Source: Rhabditophanes sp. KR3021
Taxonomy: Eukaryota > Nematoda > Chromadorea > Rhabditida > Alloionematidae
Assembly: GCA_963281155.1 (NCBI GenBank)
Contig: CAUJLY010000003.1
Location: 5,270,001 to 5,334,000, forward strand
Reading direction: 5' to 3'
Length of the DNA: 64,000 nt
Numbering within the stretch: the first letter of the stretch is position 1; the number at the start of each line of letters is the position of its first letter. Shown here piece by piece: positions 37,701 through 49,616 of the stretch. The notes beneath the pieces were generated by a model, which was given only the letters and a program-made list of their open reading frames with translations, ran no database searches and had not been told where the DNA came from. A program made the translations under genes and the position numbers.

Positions 37701-39088
37701 ATTGAAAGGTTGGTTAATACACAAAATGAATGAATCGTAAACGCACAAAATAGGTGCAAGACATTTATTTATTAATTACATCATAATAATATTCCTAAAT
37801 TACAGATCAACTCGTTCATAGTCAGCATCACAAAACTCCCGAAATTGAAAGAACCCACGCTAAGGTTATCAACAGATGGCAAAAGTTACTCCAAGACAGT
37901 CTTGGCCGAAGACAACAACTCATCAATTACCGTAAGAATTACGAAAAGATTGAAGAGTTGTTCCTTACCTTTGCAAAGAAAGCTTCTAACTTCAACTCAT
38001 GGTTCGAAAATGCCGAAGAAGACCTTACTGACCCTGTCAGATGTAACAATCCTGAGGAAATCCGTGGACTCCAAGAAGCTCACCACGAATTCCAAAAGAG
38101 TTTGGTAACTGCCGAAGAGGACTTCAAGCAGCTTTCCGAACTAGATAGAGTTATCAAGAGCAAAGATGTTGGTCCAAATCCATACACTTGGTTTACTCTT
38201 CAATCCTTGGAAGGAACTTGGAAGAACTTGATGAAGATCATCAAGGAAAGAGAACATGAACTTGACAAAGAAATGAGGAGACAAGATGATAATGACAAGC
38301 TTCGTAGAGAATTTGCTAAAGTTGCCTCTGAATTCCACAAAAACCTTTCCAACATTCGGTCTCAAATGATGTATACGGAGGGATCTCTGGAACAACAATT
38401 AGATGTCGTCAAAAGAAGAACCAATGATATTCGTTTGCTCAAAAACAACCTCCGCTCCATTGAAGAGTTGGGAGCTGAACTTGAGAGAAGACTTATCCTT
38501 GAAAACAAATACACAGAACATTCAACTGTCGGATTGGCTCAAACATGGGATCAACTTGATCAATTGGCAATGCGTATGCAATACAATTTGGAACAACAAA
38601 TTATTGCCTGCAATCAATCTGGAGTTAAGGAAGATGCTTTGAGAGAATTCTCAATGATGTTCAAGTATTACGACAAAGAAAAGAGAGGATACCTGGATCA
38701 CACTCAATTCAAGAGTTGTCTCCGTGCTCTCGGTTATGACTTACCGATGGTTGATGAAGGTCACCCTGAACCTGAATTCCAAAAGATCCTCAACATTGTC
38801 GATCCAAACAGTACTGGAATTGTCAGTCTTCAAGACTACATGAACTTCCTGATCAGCAAAGAAACCGAAAACATCCAATCTAGCGAAGATATCGAAACAG
38901 CTTTCCGCGCCCTTTCCAAAGATTTACGTGGCTATGTCACTGCTGAGGAATTATATGCTAATCTTACACCCGAACAAGCCGAATTCTGCATCAGAAAGAT
39001 GAAGTCATTCAGTGCACCAATTGGAGGACAACCCATTTCTGGAGCCCTTGATTTCATTGAATTTGTTACTCATAATTTCCAAACTTAA
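28730..39088 (+). CDS. spc-1: Alpha-spectrin
   Basis: Nine exons: 28730-29287, 29332-29410, 29560-30206, 30250-30307, 31341-31703, 31812-33257, 33931-35754, 36620-37708, 37806-39088. They sum to 7347 bases, exactly 2448 codons plus stop, the usual alpha-spectrin length. The protein is a chain of three-helix spectrin repeats (e.g. [31 protein letters not shown]). An SH3 domain interrupts it at the exon 6/7 join ([20 protein letters not shown] to DRQGFVP). The C terminus has calmodulin-like EF-hands ([37 protein letters not shown]) and ends in a third, degenerate pair. It forms the membrane skeleton with beta-spectrin. Odd points: the exon 2 donor reads GA instead of GT, and three introns (1033, 673, 865 bp) are far longer than the 43-149 bp of the others; two of them hold decayed antisense genes. 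Confidence 0.96.
30361..30422. repeat. Dispersed repeat, copy 1 (spectrin intron 4)
   Basis: The start of this segment (GTAGTTTAGTT, then AAAAAATATTAAGTT) recurs in the same orientation at 44277-44345 in the long intron of the CHE-1-like gene; about 40 of the first 46 bases agree. It lies just 3' of the decayed GIY-YIG-like reading frame on the minus strand, so it may be the tail of that element. Confidence 0.65.
30445..30945 (-). pseudogene. Decayed GIY-YIG-like gene fragment in spectrin intron 4
   Basis: On the minus strand of the 1033 bp intron two overlapping frames stay open. One carries [20 protein letters not shown], the other [13 protein letters not shown] followed by EKNDEV and a stop at 30445. 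They parallel, in the same order, [33 protein letters not shown] and KKNDEV of the 2266-3810 copy. Further upstream the piece [15 protein letters not shown] is open. Frameshifts and stops show that it is dead. The similarity between the two copies is seen directly; the GIY-YIG nuclease label is inference from motifs. Confidence 0.6.
33350..33508 (-). other. Antisense open stretch in spectrin intron 6, origin unknown
   Basis: Within the 673 bp intron the minus strand is open for 52 codons after an acceptor-like CTCTAAG, reading [20 protein letters not shown] and on. The opening GY-x-NY-x-D resembles [16 protein letters not shown] in the decayed copy at 2266-3810, and the position (long spectrin intron, antisense) matches the other copies. 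I cannot assign it to a family with confidence. Confidence 0.35.
35800..36330 (-). pseudogene. Decayed GIY-YIG-like gene fragment in spectrin intron 7
   Basis: On the minus strand of the 865 bp intron the first frame reads from ATG 36320 through [17 protein letters not shown], then shifts. The next frame (36142-35912) reads [20 protein letters not shown], later [19 protein letters not shown] and [13 protein letters not shown], then a stop, with homology continuing as TNVDGSDQ. The order VYxLLD, YVGxxGSxxxRxxxH, IW, E-x-x-I-I, N-x-x-G is the GIY-YIG fold of the LEM-3/ANKLE1 type. This is the least damaged of the copies: essentially one frameshift and one nonsense codon. Confidence 0.62.
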
Positions 39089-39623
39089 ATGTTTTGCTTT
39101 TTAAATCTAATCTGCTTCTTGATTCTGCGATATTATCCACTAAATAAAAATATGTAATTGAAATGTTTTGTAATTAAATTGTGATTGAGGACTGGGTGAA
39201 TTGCCGAAAATTGACATAAGAACTAGTACACAAACAGAATAAGAATTAAAATATATTATTGGCAATTCAAATTTATTTATTTAAATTACGATTTGTTTTA
39301 ATGGTGTGTTTACACGTTGACTGTTCAATGGTATTCCTTGGTTGAAATTAATTGAAAATCTTCGTCCTTATTATCATAAGAATGTTATTTTTTAACTAGA
39401 CACCTTACCTTATCATCATGTCCTTTACCCAAAAGTTTAACGGCTTTGCAATGTTATTCTCCTTCCATTCATACCAAACCGTTATCAATTTGTTTATTTG
39501 GACATATAAAGATCACCTGAAATACTTATAAACTCTGGATTAAGCGGATTAGACTTTATACAATGGTTCAATATATAAGACTTCCTATTTTCAAAGTTAG
39601 TATCATCTTCTTAATAATTAATA
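39089..39623. other. Intergenic
   Basis: About 535 bp of AT-rich sequence between spectrin and the protease, both plus strand. An AATAAA at about 39143 is the likely spectrin polyadenylation signal. Nothing else is supported. Confidence 0.45.
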
Positions 39624-40877
39624 ATGCAATTACTAGTACTCTTTTCTATTCTTTCAATGGCAACAGCCAGGTTTAGTTACTTTGTGGGAGATTCATTTGT
39701 TCATGATGAAAAACATCAAATGTAAGTCTTGGAACCAAGTGAATTAATTTAATTTATTTAGTAAATCACACCTTCAACCTGTTCATCTTCATCATGAGGA
39801 TGAGGTTAATGCTCACAAAGATTGGGATAACTTTAAGAAACTTCATCAAAAAGTATATCTTCATCCAAGACACGAACACATCCATAAACTGGAGTATTTT
39901 AACAATCTTCACATGATCAACAAGCACAACGAAGACTTCAAAAATAACCTCACTACATTCGACATGGGCATAAATTCCTTCTCGGACATCACTGAAATGG
40001 AGTTCGAAAAACTAAGCGGTTCTGCTCAGTTTAATTCAACTCATCATGATCTGTATTATAAGGATAATGAGGATGAAGATGTTGAAAATTTGGCGATGAC
40101 TCCATTTAGTGTTAAAGCTGCTCCGGCTAAGTATAATGCTTGTGATAAAGGATTGTGTGGGCCTATTAGGTACCAGGGTGCTTGTGGATGTTGCACTGTT
40201 GTGTCGTAAGTTGATCAATTAATATTATTACTATAATAATTTAGAGCTCTTGCCGTTCTCGAGGGTCAATTGAAGAAAAAAACCAAGAAATTATATAAAT
40301 TCTCTATCCAAAATGTTCTTGATTGTCTAGGCGGGGATCAATGCAAAGGAGGATGGATGCCAACAACGTAAGTCGCTTTTCAAATAAATAAAATAATTAT
40401 TTTCAGTTACAACTACGTCAAGAAAACAGGTGGCGTCGAACAAGATTCAGATTACCCATACGTTTTAAAGGACACAGGCAAATGTAAGCTAAACCAAAAG
40501 AAAAAGATCAAGTTCGGAGTGAAAAGTGTTATCAACCTAAAAAGCAAAGATCCAAATGGACTTGCGGCTAAAGTAGTCTCAGTGGGACCTATTGCAACTG
40601 GAATGTATGCGTCTTCCAAGAAATTATTAAACTACAAATCTGGAATTTATTCTGATACTGCTTGTAATGGTAAAAATATCAATCATGGAGTTGTTGTTGT
40701 TGGGTACGGGCCTGGATATTGGACGATTCGTAACTCATGGTTTGTTTATTATTAGTTGTTTAATTTTTAATTATTTATTGCAGGGGAAATACTTGGGGAA
40801 TGAAAGGTTATTTTAATATAGTGAAGGGAAAGAATATGTGTCAAATTGAAAAATCACCTAATTATGCAACTGTTTAA
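39624..40877 (+). CDS. Papain-family (C1A) cysteine protease, secreted proenzyme
   Basis: Five exons: 39624-39721, 39762-40205, 40245-40367, 40407-40739, 40784-40877; 363 residues. It has a signal peptide (MQLLVLFSILSMATA) and an I29-type propeptide (WDNFKKLHQKVYLHP to FDMGINSFSDITEMEFEKL). The mature enzyme begins around PAKYNACDKGLCGPIRYQGA. The catalytic triad is present: Cys in ACGCCTVVS, His in INHGVVVVGYG, Asn in IRNSWGNTWG. The oxyanion Gln (YQG) is kept. Unusual is CGCCT where nearly all relatives have CGSCW, so the tryptophan after the nucleophile is lost and an extra cysteine sits beside it. Such proteases act in digestion or cuticle and egg processing in nematodes; the role here is unknown. 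Confidence 0.88.
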
Positions 40878-40931
40878 TCTCTTAAATTTTAATAAAAAGT
40901 TCTTAATTTGTTCTTTTCATTACTTTGTTGT

Positions 40932-41405
40932 TTATTTATTTTTGCACTCAATATATTTAGTTATTCCTCTCTTAATAAACCAAACTTTCAAAAATGCCAG
41001 AACCTTTGACATTGATTCATAATGCTTCACCAACCAGTCGAAACGTTCGTCATTAACGGCAACACGGGCATCATTAGGCTCAATCGTACAGAAGGGATAG
41101 TTTTCTGCTTGGGCTTCACTCTTGGTAAGGACGTTGAAGAATGTGGACTTCCCCACATTAGGTAATCCGAGGATACCCATTTTCAAGTTAGTTCCTACTC
41201 TTCCGAGCAAAACGCATTTTTCTTCAACAGCTCCCTTCTTTGGTGGCATAATTTAAGTCTCTGCAAATGTCCTTTTCATTATTTTGCTCTTATTACAAAT
41301 AGATAACCACAATGGGCAGCCATTAAAGCTGTTAAAGAAGATTAAAGTAAATTTCCGAGATCTTTGTTAGACGGAAAGGAAAATTTAAATATTCAAAACA
41401 AATAA
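40932..41405 (-). pseudogene. Inverted, 3'-truncated duplicate of the OLA1 gene start
   Basis: Read on the minus strand, about 41405-40981 nearly repeats 57735-58147, which is the upstream spacer plus the first 88 codons of the full OLA1 gene. It includes the P-loop [15 protein letters not shown]. Differences are few: one base in the compared upstream part and about five in the last 40 bases. Homology stops abruptly at about 40981, after which the frame runs on for some 18 unrelated residues to a stop at 40932. The copy has the acceptor motif TTTGCAG before the ATG. It lacks the switch regions and TGS domain, so it cannot be a working GTPase/ATPase. It lies 55 bp beyond the protease stop codon, tail to tail. 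Confidence 0.93.
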
Positions 41406-42553
41406 GGTTCATTTTTAGTATTCTTCTTATTTGAATTGGAGAAAAAGTGTTAATGCAGGAATAAGGATTATATTAAATCATTTTCTAAAAGACACGTATG
41501 ACTCCCAACTCTCACAAGGTACATTCAGATTTAATGGATTCACAATTTTGAAGAATGAATAGACCTTCTCGAAGCACCTATATATATTTTGTTGGCTTGG
41601 ATTTGTAAATGGTATTGTTACAAATATGGATGTTAAGTGGTATGTTAAACCGAGAGTAACTGAAACAGCTAATAAAAATCAGATTTTATTTTCGAATTTC
41701 ATGATGAAGAAAACAATTTGAATTATAATAAGGTTTTGATGATAGTGAATGAAATGATTGCTTGTACACTACACAAGCAATTTTTGGTTTTAATTCAAGT
41801 TAAAAATCAAGCACAGCTGACTGCGCTCACTTAGAAATGTACTCCCAAAAGATTTAAAGAATTGAAACATTCGACTGATATAACAGTGAATTTCAAGAAT
41901 AGTTTTCTTAAAAATGATGTTTTTCACCGATATACAATAAAATGTATCATAGATTTTTGTTGTTTCAAATGCGCCTAATCTGAATTTCTGATGCACTGCC
42001 AGGAAGTTGGAAATGCATGCCACATTTATTTATAAAAGATGGTGATATTGTTTCTTTATATTACAATTATTAATTAGTTTTATCTAATTTTTCCAATTAT
42101 TTGTCTTGCTCATTTCACAACTTAATTAAAGAACAATATCAATTACTTCAATAATTCCTAGTTTTACTAAATAATTACTGGGACAATATTTTTTATCATA
42201 ACCATGTTCTCTTAAATTAGCTTTGATAATTACAAACACAGAGGATAATCGTCTTTATTAATTTTGGCAACCAATGTTTAACATCGTAATACACTTAAAA
42301 TAGGTTTACATTTTTTATCAATCTACTTTTAAGTTGTTTTCTTTACTAACAATAGTCATATTGACCTACTCGATCTATATTACTATTATTTCTTAATCTT
42401 ACAATAAGACACGGTCTCTTTAACTGGAATAATTATATAAATAAATGCTGTCCGAACGTATCACCATTCACAACACCACCACCCTGTCAATACTTACTTT
42501 ATATCAAACTATATTAAATTGTTTTTAATTTTAGTATTTATTTCAACAATACA
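41406..42553. other. Intergenic
   Basis: About 1.15 kb, very AT-rich. A minus-strand ORF at 41790-42023 has no recognisable features. No repeat of the OLA1 duplication continues beyond about 41405. I see nothing else. Confidence 0.45.
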
Positions 42554-43025
42554 ATGGTATGTTTTAACTGAATTGTTATTGATCATTTATATTATTTAGA
42601 CTCATTTATTCGATGAAATCGAGATTGAAAAATTTAGAGAATGTTTCAATTTATATGTAAAGACGGGCTTTGTTACAAGCCATGCACAATTACGCTTTTT
42701 GATGCGTTCATTAGGATACTGTCCAACTGTTGAGGAAACAAAGCTATATTTCAAAACGAACTATTCTCAGGTAGATTTCCCTACTTTCCTACAAATTATA
42801 CACGAAGACAAGCAAAAATATAATCCAATTCAAGAAATTTCAAATGCCCTACAAGCTTTACGCTCCTTTGACGGCACATCAGTTTCAGTTTCCGAATTCG
42901 GATGTCTATTGCATAAATTCGGAGAACAACTGTCATCTGAAGAAATAGACGGAGCAATAAAAGCAATGGCAATTAAAGGTCAAACAATTCCTCACTCAAC
43001 TATCCTCAAACACTTATCATCATAG
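42554..43025 (+). CDS. Calmodulin-like protein (CALML4-like)
   Basis: Two exons, an ATG-only exon at 42554-42556 and 42600-43025, intron 43 bp; 142 residues. The chain follows the calmodulin fold end to end (EIEKFRECFNLYVKTGFV, FLMRSLGYCPTVEETKLYF, VDFPTFLQIIHEDK, LLHKFGEQLSSEEID). All four calcium loops are degenerate; the canonical D-x-D-x-D-G pattern is missing. This combination is typical of CALML4-type light chains, which bind IQ motifs of myosins rather than calcium. A myosin essential light chain relative is the main alternative. Confidence 0.72.
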
Positions 43026-43478
43026 TAAAAATACTTTGCTTATATTCAATTTAAATGCCACCTACTTGAAAGTGGCAATTAAAAGATTTGTTACTGTATC
43101 AGATAATCTTCACATAATTAAATCTTATCCATATTAATATAACAACATAAGCACCTGCATAACATATAAGCCACCACAATATTGCAATGAATAATAAAAA
43201 TTATTAAACTTTTCAAAAATATTTTGCTACTATAACAATATACGTGCGTCTTTGTCTTTTTAATTTGACAATAACGAAACATTTGATTAAAAAAGGAAGC
43301 CTTGGATAAATATTTTGGGATTGATGAAGCCTTTCCTTGCGCATCACTAAATTGGAATCCCTTTAGTTGATTGTACACCTTGCTTAATTATATCCTCAAA
43401 AAGATAATACTATATCAACCGGTGTTTTTCTTCCTTCCATTATTATTCTTTCATTTCTACATCTTGTACTGTCACAAG
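43026..43478. other. Intergenic, upstream of the CHE-1-like gene
   Basis: About 450 bp. The frame of the next gene is open back to 43371 but has no ATG before 43479; that stretch is Phe/Leu/Tyr-rich and looks non-coding. No other feature is seen. Confidence 0.4.
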
Positions 43479-45167
<1,689 letters not shown>

Positions 45168-45236
45168 TATCGTATTTATTTTTTAATTAAAGAGGATTAT
45201 ATGATTTTAGTCTGATCGAATAATAAAATATATCAT

Positions 45237-45325
45237 TTTGTTTAAACTTCTTATAATAATAAAGTATCGTATTCTATTCAAACTTCTTGTAATAATAAAG
45301 TATCGTATTCTATTTAAACTTCTTC
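45237..45325. repeat. Tandem repeat, about 39 bp x 2.3, at the end of the epimerase gene
   Basis: The unit TTTAAACTTCTTATAATAAT plus AAAGTATCGTATTCTA occurs twice, and the start of a third copy is the last coding codons and stop of the methylmalonyl-CoA epimerase gene on the minus strand. The duplication therefore arose from the gene's own 3' end. Confidence 0.8.
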
Positions 45326-45827
45326 TATTTCCATCAAAGTACCGTTGCAATCTTTTGGATGAAGGAACATGACAAGTTTGCCGTGTGCACCGATCTTAGG
45401 CTTTTCTCCAAGTGTTCTGATTCCCATAGAACGAATCTTTTCAATGGCAACATGGATGTCTGGGACCTCAATACAGATGTGATGCATACCACCATCTTTA
45501 TTCTTAGCCAAGAAAGGAGCGATTGGTGATTTCTCTCCAAATGGGTGAAGTAATTCAATCTTCGAGTTTCCCAGATTAATAAAAACCGTATAAACCCCAT
45601 GGTCGGGTTGAGCCACAGCTTCAGAAACATCAGCTCCTAATTGCTTGTAGAACTTAGACGCTTTTTCAAGATCCGGTACAGCAATAGCTACATGATTTAG
45701 TTTTCCTAAAGAAAACAAAGTCGAAGCTTCCTAAAACTAAATAACAACACTCTGATGAACATTTACTTACCCTGGTGATAACATTCTTCACTCCTCTTCC
45801 AGCAATCTTAGCTAACAAAGAAGTCAT
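45314..45827 (-). CDS. mce-1: Methylmalonyl-CoA epimerase
   Basis: Two exons, 45827-45767 and 45705-45314; 150 residues, 61 bp intron. The first exon is a short basic mitochondrial presequence (MTSLLAKIAGRGVKNVITR). The rest is the complete vicinal-oxygen-chelate enzyme: LNHVAIAVPDLEKASKFY with the first metal His, GGMHHICIEV with the second, and the final LHPKDCNGTLMEIEEV with the metal Glu. It interconverts the two epimers of methylmalonyl-CoA in propionate breakdown. The best-looking donor (GTAAGT, 45770) is out of frame; a weaker donor GTAAAT four bases later restores it, so I used that one. Confidence 0.93.
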
Positions 45828-46762
45828 TTTAGAAAATATTGCTAAAATGCACGCGGTCAGTTAACAACAATTAATTTAAATTATCACCAATAGTGCTGGT
45901 TCAAACACAAATTAAAAGACGTCGCGGTCAATTCGAAGGCAAGAAAGGTGGTAAGCTGGGAATTATATTCAAATTATTGATGAGCAATCTTTGTTGTTAA
46001 AGTTGATTTTTTTATTCGGTAATTTGTTTAACATCGCTCAAATGTTCATGTGTGATTATTTTTGGTTTGTGTTTGTTTCGTTGATGCTGTGGCTATTACG
46101 TAATACATCATTTCAGAGATCAAACGAGCCAAAAGTAATATGAAAATATTGAATACAAAAGAGGTAGTATTATTAAAGGATTAATTTTGCAATCTTTTTA
46201 ATATAACGTTTCGGCCAGTGTAAGAGAAACTAAGCCTTAATATTAAAAGGTTCAAAGACCACTATGTCAGATTAATGTTGAGGAAGTATCTTATGACTAT
46301 CACAAACAGGAAATTAGATCTAATAAGGCTCTTGTAATTCTTACTAAGTTTTATAAAGCTTTCATCAAAGTTGTATTAAAACATGGTCTCTTTTCATCAT
46401 TTTAATTGGTGAGGATAATGTTTAAGGTCATTTTATGCTAATAATTTGCATGCATATATATACATGGTGGTGTGTTATAGGACAGTGTCATTGTATATTT
46501 ATACATAAGGCCTGCTAAGATGATGGTAAAGTAGGCAAAAGCAAGTTGTTTTGGCGCCTTTACCAAATCTTCTTCTTTTTTACACTAGGTGCTTTACCGC
46601 GCCAAAAATATGTTTAATCAATTTTTTAGCAGCAGGCCATAGGAGAAAAGCATTTTATTGGGTAGAAAAATAGAATGGCAAGGAAAAAAAGTAGGAAATT
46701 GATATCAAAATTTTGTCAGAAGGATGCAAGGTATTTATACACAGAATCTTAATCAGCTTCGT
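45828..46762. other. Intergenic
   Basis: About 935 bp between two minus-strand genes. AT-rich apart from a locally GC-richer stretch near 46540-46640 with two GCGCC cores. No gene, RNA or repeat is supported. Confidence 0.45.
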
Positions 46763-47096
46763 TTAATAGTTTTGTCCCTTGTAGCTTTCCATGGCCTTAG
46801 AGTAGCGGATTTTGTCTTCGGCTGCCTTAAGTTCCCAGGTCTTCTTGTCATCAGGAGACAATTCGTTCCACTCTTTACCACCGGCTTTAGCGATCACAGC
46901 CACAGATGCTCCTGGATTCTTTTCTTTCAACGCTGGTCTGTTGGCAGACAGCCAGATGAAGTAAGCGCTAAGAGCCTTTTTGGGTTGATTTGGATCCTTG
47001 ACTTTCTTAACTTTGGTTTCTTTCTTGGGTGTATTCTACAAAAGAAGTTACATTAAGTTATGCAGGGGAATTAATTAAACTTACTGTCTTAACCAT
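46763..47096 (-). CDS. Small single HMG-box protein
   Basis: Two exons, 47096-47085 (four codons) and 47035-46763; 94 residues, 49 bp intron. A lysine-rich lead (NTPKKETKVKKVKDPNQPKK) is followed by one complete HMG box: ALSAYFIWLSANRPALKEKN, then KEWNELSPDDKKTWELKA. It is closest in style to NHP6 and the HMG box of the FACT subunit SSRP1. Such proteins bend DNA in the minor groove without sequence specificity. The protein ends straight after the box (SYKGQNY) with no acidic tail. An overlapping 110-codon plus-strand ORF is its shadow. Confidence 0.88.
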
Positions 47097-47766
47097 TATG
47101 AAATAGTTTTATTATTCGTTAACAAATATATTTTAATAAAATAAATTTAAGCAGAGCTAGCTTAATAGAACGACCTTTAATTTCTAAAAGAGTTAATAAA
47201 TGAGTAAAGGTAATTAAAGTTGGTCACAAAAAACTGGTGACAAGCGCGAGTAAATTATTTTAGTGGGAAAATTTAGTTTGTGTAGACTGAGTCTCTCTAA
47301 TTCAGTAATAAAACACAGTTACTATTGCATACAACAGGCCTACAACAAATGATCGGTTTGAGAGTTTGGAGGGTTGGAGAGGTACGTATTCAAATTTAAA
47401 CGTGGTGTTGTCTGAGTCGCAGACAAAAAATGTGACTGTGTATAAAATGGGAGTCAAATGGTTTAACCACCACACCCCAAAATAAAAAGATTTAGGCATA
47501 AATGAATATAAGGCACAAGTTGGCTCAATCTAAAAATAAAGATATCAAACAAATGCCTTAATAATGCATAAATAAGTACATTTAATAACAACTAAAAAAT
47601 ATATTTATCACAGCTAAGTAAATTTACAACAAATGAATTGGATAAGCAGCGTACATATGTAAAGCTAAAAGGAGATGTAAGTGTAAATGGATGTAAGGCA
47701 AAAAGTTTATTTTACGCAAAACAAAATAAAAACAAACATAACAAATATAAATTGGCTGACGGTAAT
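47097..47766. other. Intergenic
   Basis: About 670 bp between two minus-strand genes, AT-rich. A minus-strand ORF at 47302-47499 begins without an ATG and has no features. Nothing else is supported. Confidence 0.45.
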
Positions 47767-48678
47767 TTAACGCTTTTTGTAAAGGCAAGGGTCTAATCTG
47801 AGTCCGAGTGGTCTTTTAGCCTTAATATCTCCTTCTTTCTTGCAAGTAATTAGGGAAAAGAAGTTATTCAGAACCTTTTTAGTTTCTATTTTGAAACCGA
47901 GCTTCTCAAGAGCAATACAAAATAGACGAACATTCTTGAATCTACTGACGACTTCGGCAATAATTAATTCACCTCCAGTTTTCAATATTCTGTGGGCTTC
48001 ACAAAGGAAAGAACTCAAATTTGTTCCCATCAACGACAGACAATACACAACAACATCGACAGTTTCATTCTCCAAAGGAACATTAGCCATATCACATGCA
48101 ATAACACCTTCCTTGACGGATAACAAGTCAAATGAGTGAACTGTATGTTGTTTGCCAAGTTCTTTAGCAATTTTGGCATCGCCACACCCCATATCTGCAA
48201 TAACAGTTCCTTTTTTCATTTGTCTGAGAATGGTGATGACACGATCAACGGGGTTAATAGGCCATTTCTTGACTTGGAATCTATAGCCTTGATGGTAGGC
48301 TTCGAATGGCTCTGGATCTTTTTGGAACATCTCAAAGGCATCGTATCCGCGAATCGTGTATAGTTTTTCATTAATAAACCTAAATCTACTTCCTACAAGT
48401 TTGTCTTCTAAGGCATTGATATCTTCCAAATTATGTTCAGGCCCTTCTTCTACTTCCTCCTTTTCTTCCACTTCTTTTACCTTCTTTTTTTTGATTCTTT
48501 TGATGGAAGCTTTGTAAGAGTCCAACTCAGCTTTTTCCTCAGACCCATCATCTACAGCCTTTTCTGTCAACTCAACTAAATGCTTCTTCTGTGTGTCTTT
48601 TTTAGCCAGCATTCTAACTCTGTTCCTCCATGGTCTCTTCCTGCACTTTTTTTCGGTCGGTTCGGGGATTGCTTCCAT
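47767..48678 (-). CDS. rrp-8: RRP8-type ribosomal RNA methyltransferase
   Basis: Single exon, 303 residues. A basic then acidic N-terminal 90 residues is followed by the RRP8 methyltransferase domain: GSRFRFINEKLYT, then YHQGYRFQVKKWPINPVDRV, the SAM-binding loop VIADMGCGDAKIA, FDLLSVKEGVIACDMANVPL, and VVVYCLSLMGTNLSSFLCEA. This order is specific to RRP8/nucleomethylin, which makes m1A in large-subunit rRNA in the nucleolus. An acceptor-like ATTTTAG lies about 16 bp upstream of the ATG. The gene has no introns. Confidence 0.93.
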   Translation of the reverse strand: MEAIPEPTEKKCRKRPWRNRVRMLAKKDTQKKHLVELTEKAVDDGSEEKAELDSYKASIKRIKKKKVKEVEEKEEVEEGPEHNLEDINALEDKLVGSRFRFINEKLYTIRGYDAFEMFQKDPEPFEAYHQGYRFQVKKWPINPVDRVITILRQMKKGTVIADMGCGDAKIAKELGKQHTVHSFDLLSVKEGVIACDMANVPLENETVDVVVYCLSLMGTNLSSFLCEAHRILKTGGELIIAEVVSRFKNVRLFCIALEKLGFKIETKKVLNNFFSLITCKKEGDIKAKRPLGLRLDPCLYKKR

Positions 48679-49616
48679 TTTTAAAGTTACCTAAAATTAA
48701 TCCAAAACTAAATCAAAGTCAATAAACAAGAAAGCAGGAAATAGGAATCACACGACAGAGAACAAACGCAAAATTTTTTAATTTAAATTAAACTTCACAA
48801 TAATCGTTACTCCAATGGTTCCTTTTGAAACACCCTTATCAAAATCAAATCTTAATTGTGATAAATAGAAAAGTCTAAGTCATTGTCTCAATATTTGCAT
48901 GAATTCCGGTGGAGATTATACTCTGGTGCTGACTTAATCCCCTCCAAAACAACACGAAATTATATACAAATATAAATCCTTTGTAATCGGCCATAAATAA
49001 TACATTTATGACAAATTATTCATGGAAAGTGATGTCAATTCGTGATCACAAAATCAGTTACCAGAAAGGAAGATTATTAAAATAGTAAAAATTATTTAGC
49101 AAATCAGAACCAAAAATTAATTGAACCAAATTGAGCATAAAATTAACCCACAACAACATTTCCAATTTCACATGTATTAACTTCTTCCTTACATCTCGCA
49201 CCATATAGACAAAAATCTTCTTCTTCTACTTCAAAAAGGTGCAATAACACACATATATTTGTTCATTTGGTAAAACCCCTTCCATCACCTTTCTGAATTA
49301 AATATGTATATATACCATACTACGATCAGCCCGAAACAAAAGAACGGTTGATTCAGGGTTGAATGATTGTCAGTAGTGGTGTATGTATCAGGGTTAGAGT
49401 TTCTTGCGCACACGACCATTTATTTTACCATTTAATTAACCGAATAATACATAATATACATTTGGTATCTAATTTATTGGATCTTTTTATTGATCAAAAC
49501 AAGGCTCTTTTTAGATACTTCCTTTTGGTGGATCTTTCCGGATCGCCTTAATATCGTCTTTTTCTCTATCTAGTGTATTTATTTGTATTGATGGACATTT
49601 AATCTTTTTGTTTAGG
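48679..49616. other. Intergenic, divergent between RRP8 and protein kinase D
   Basis: About 940 bp that must contain both promoters. A TTTTTGTTTAG acceptor motif ends directly before the kinase ATG, so part of this stretch is either a 5' UTR intron or outron. No other feature is seen. Confidence 0.5.

Noticed and set aside
41790..42023. Minus-strand ORF of 77 codons
   Set aside because: AT-rich, composition like intergenic DNA, no family features.
46724..47056. Plus-strand ORF of 110 codons
   Set aside because: Antisense shadow of the HMG-box gene.
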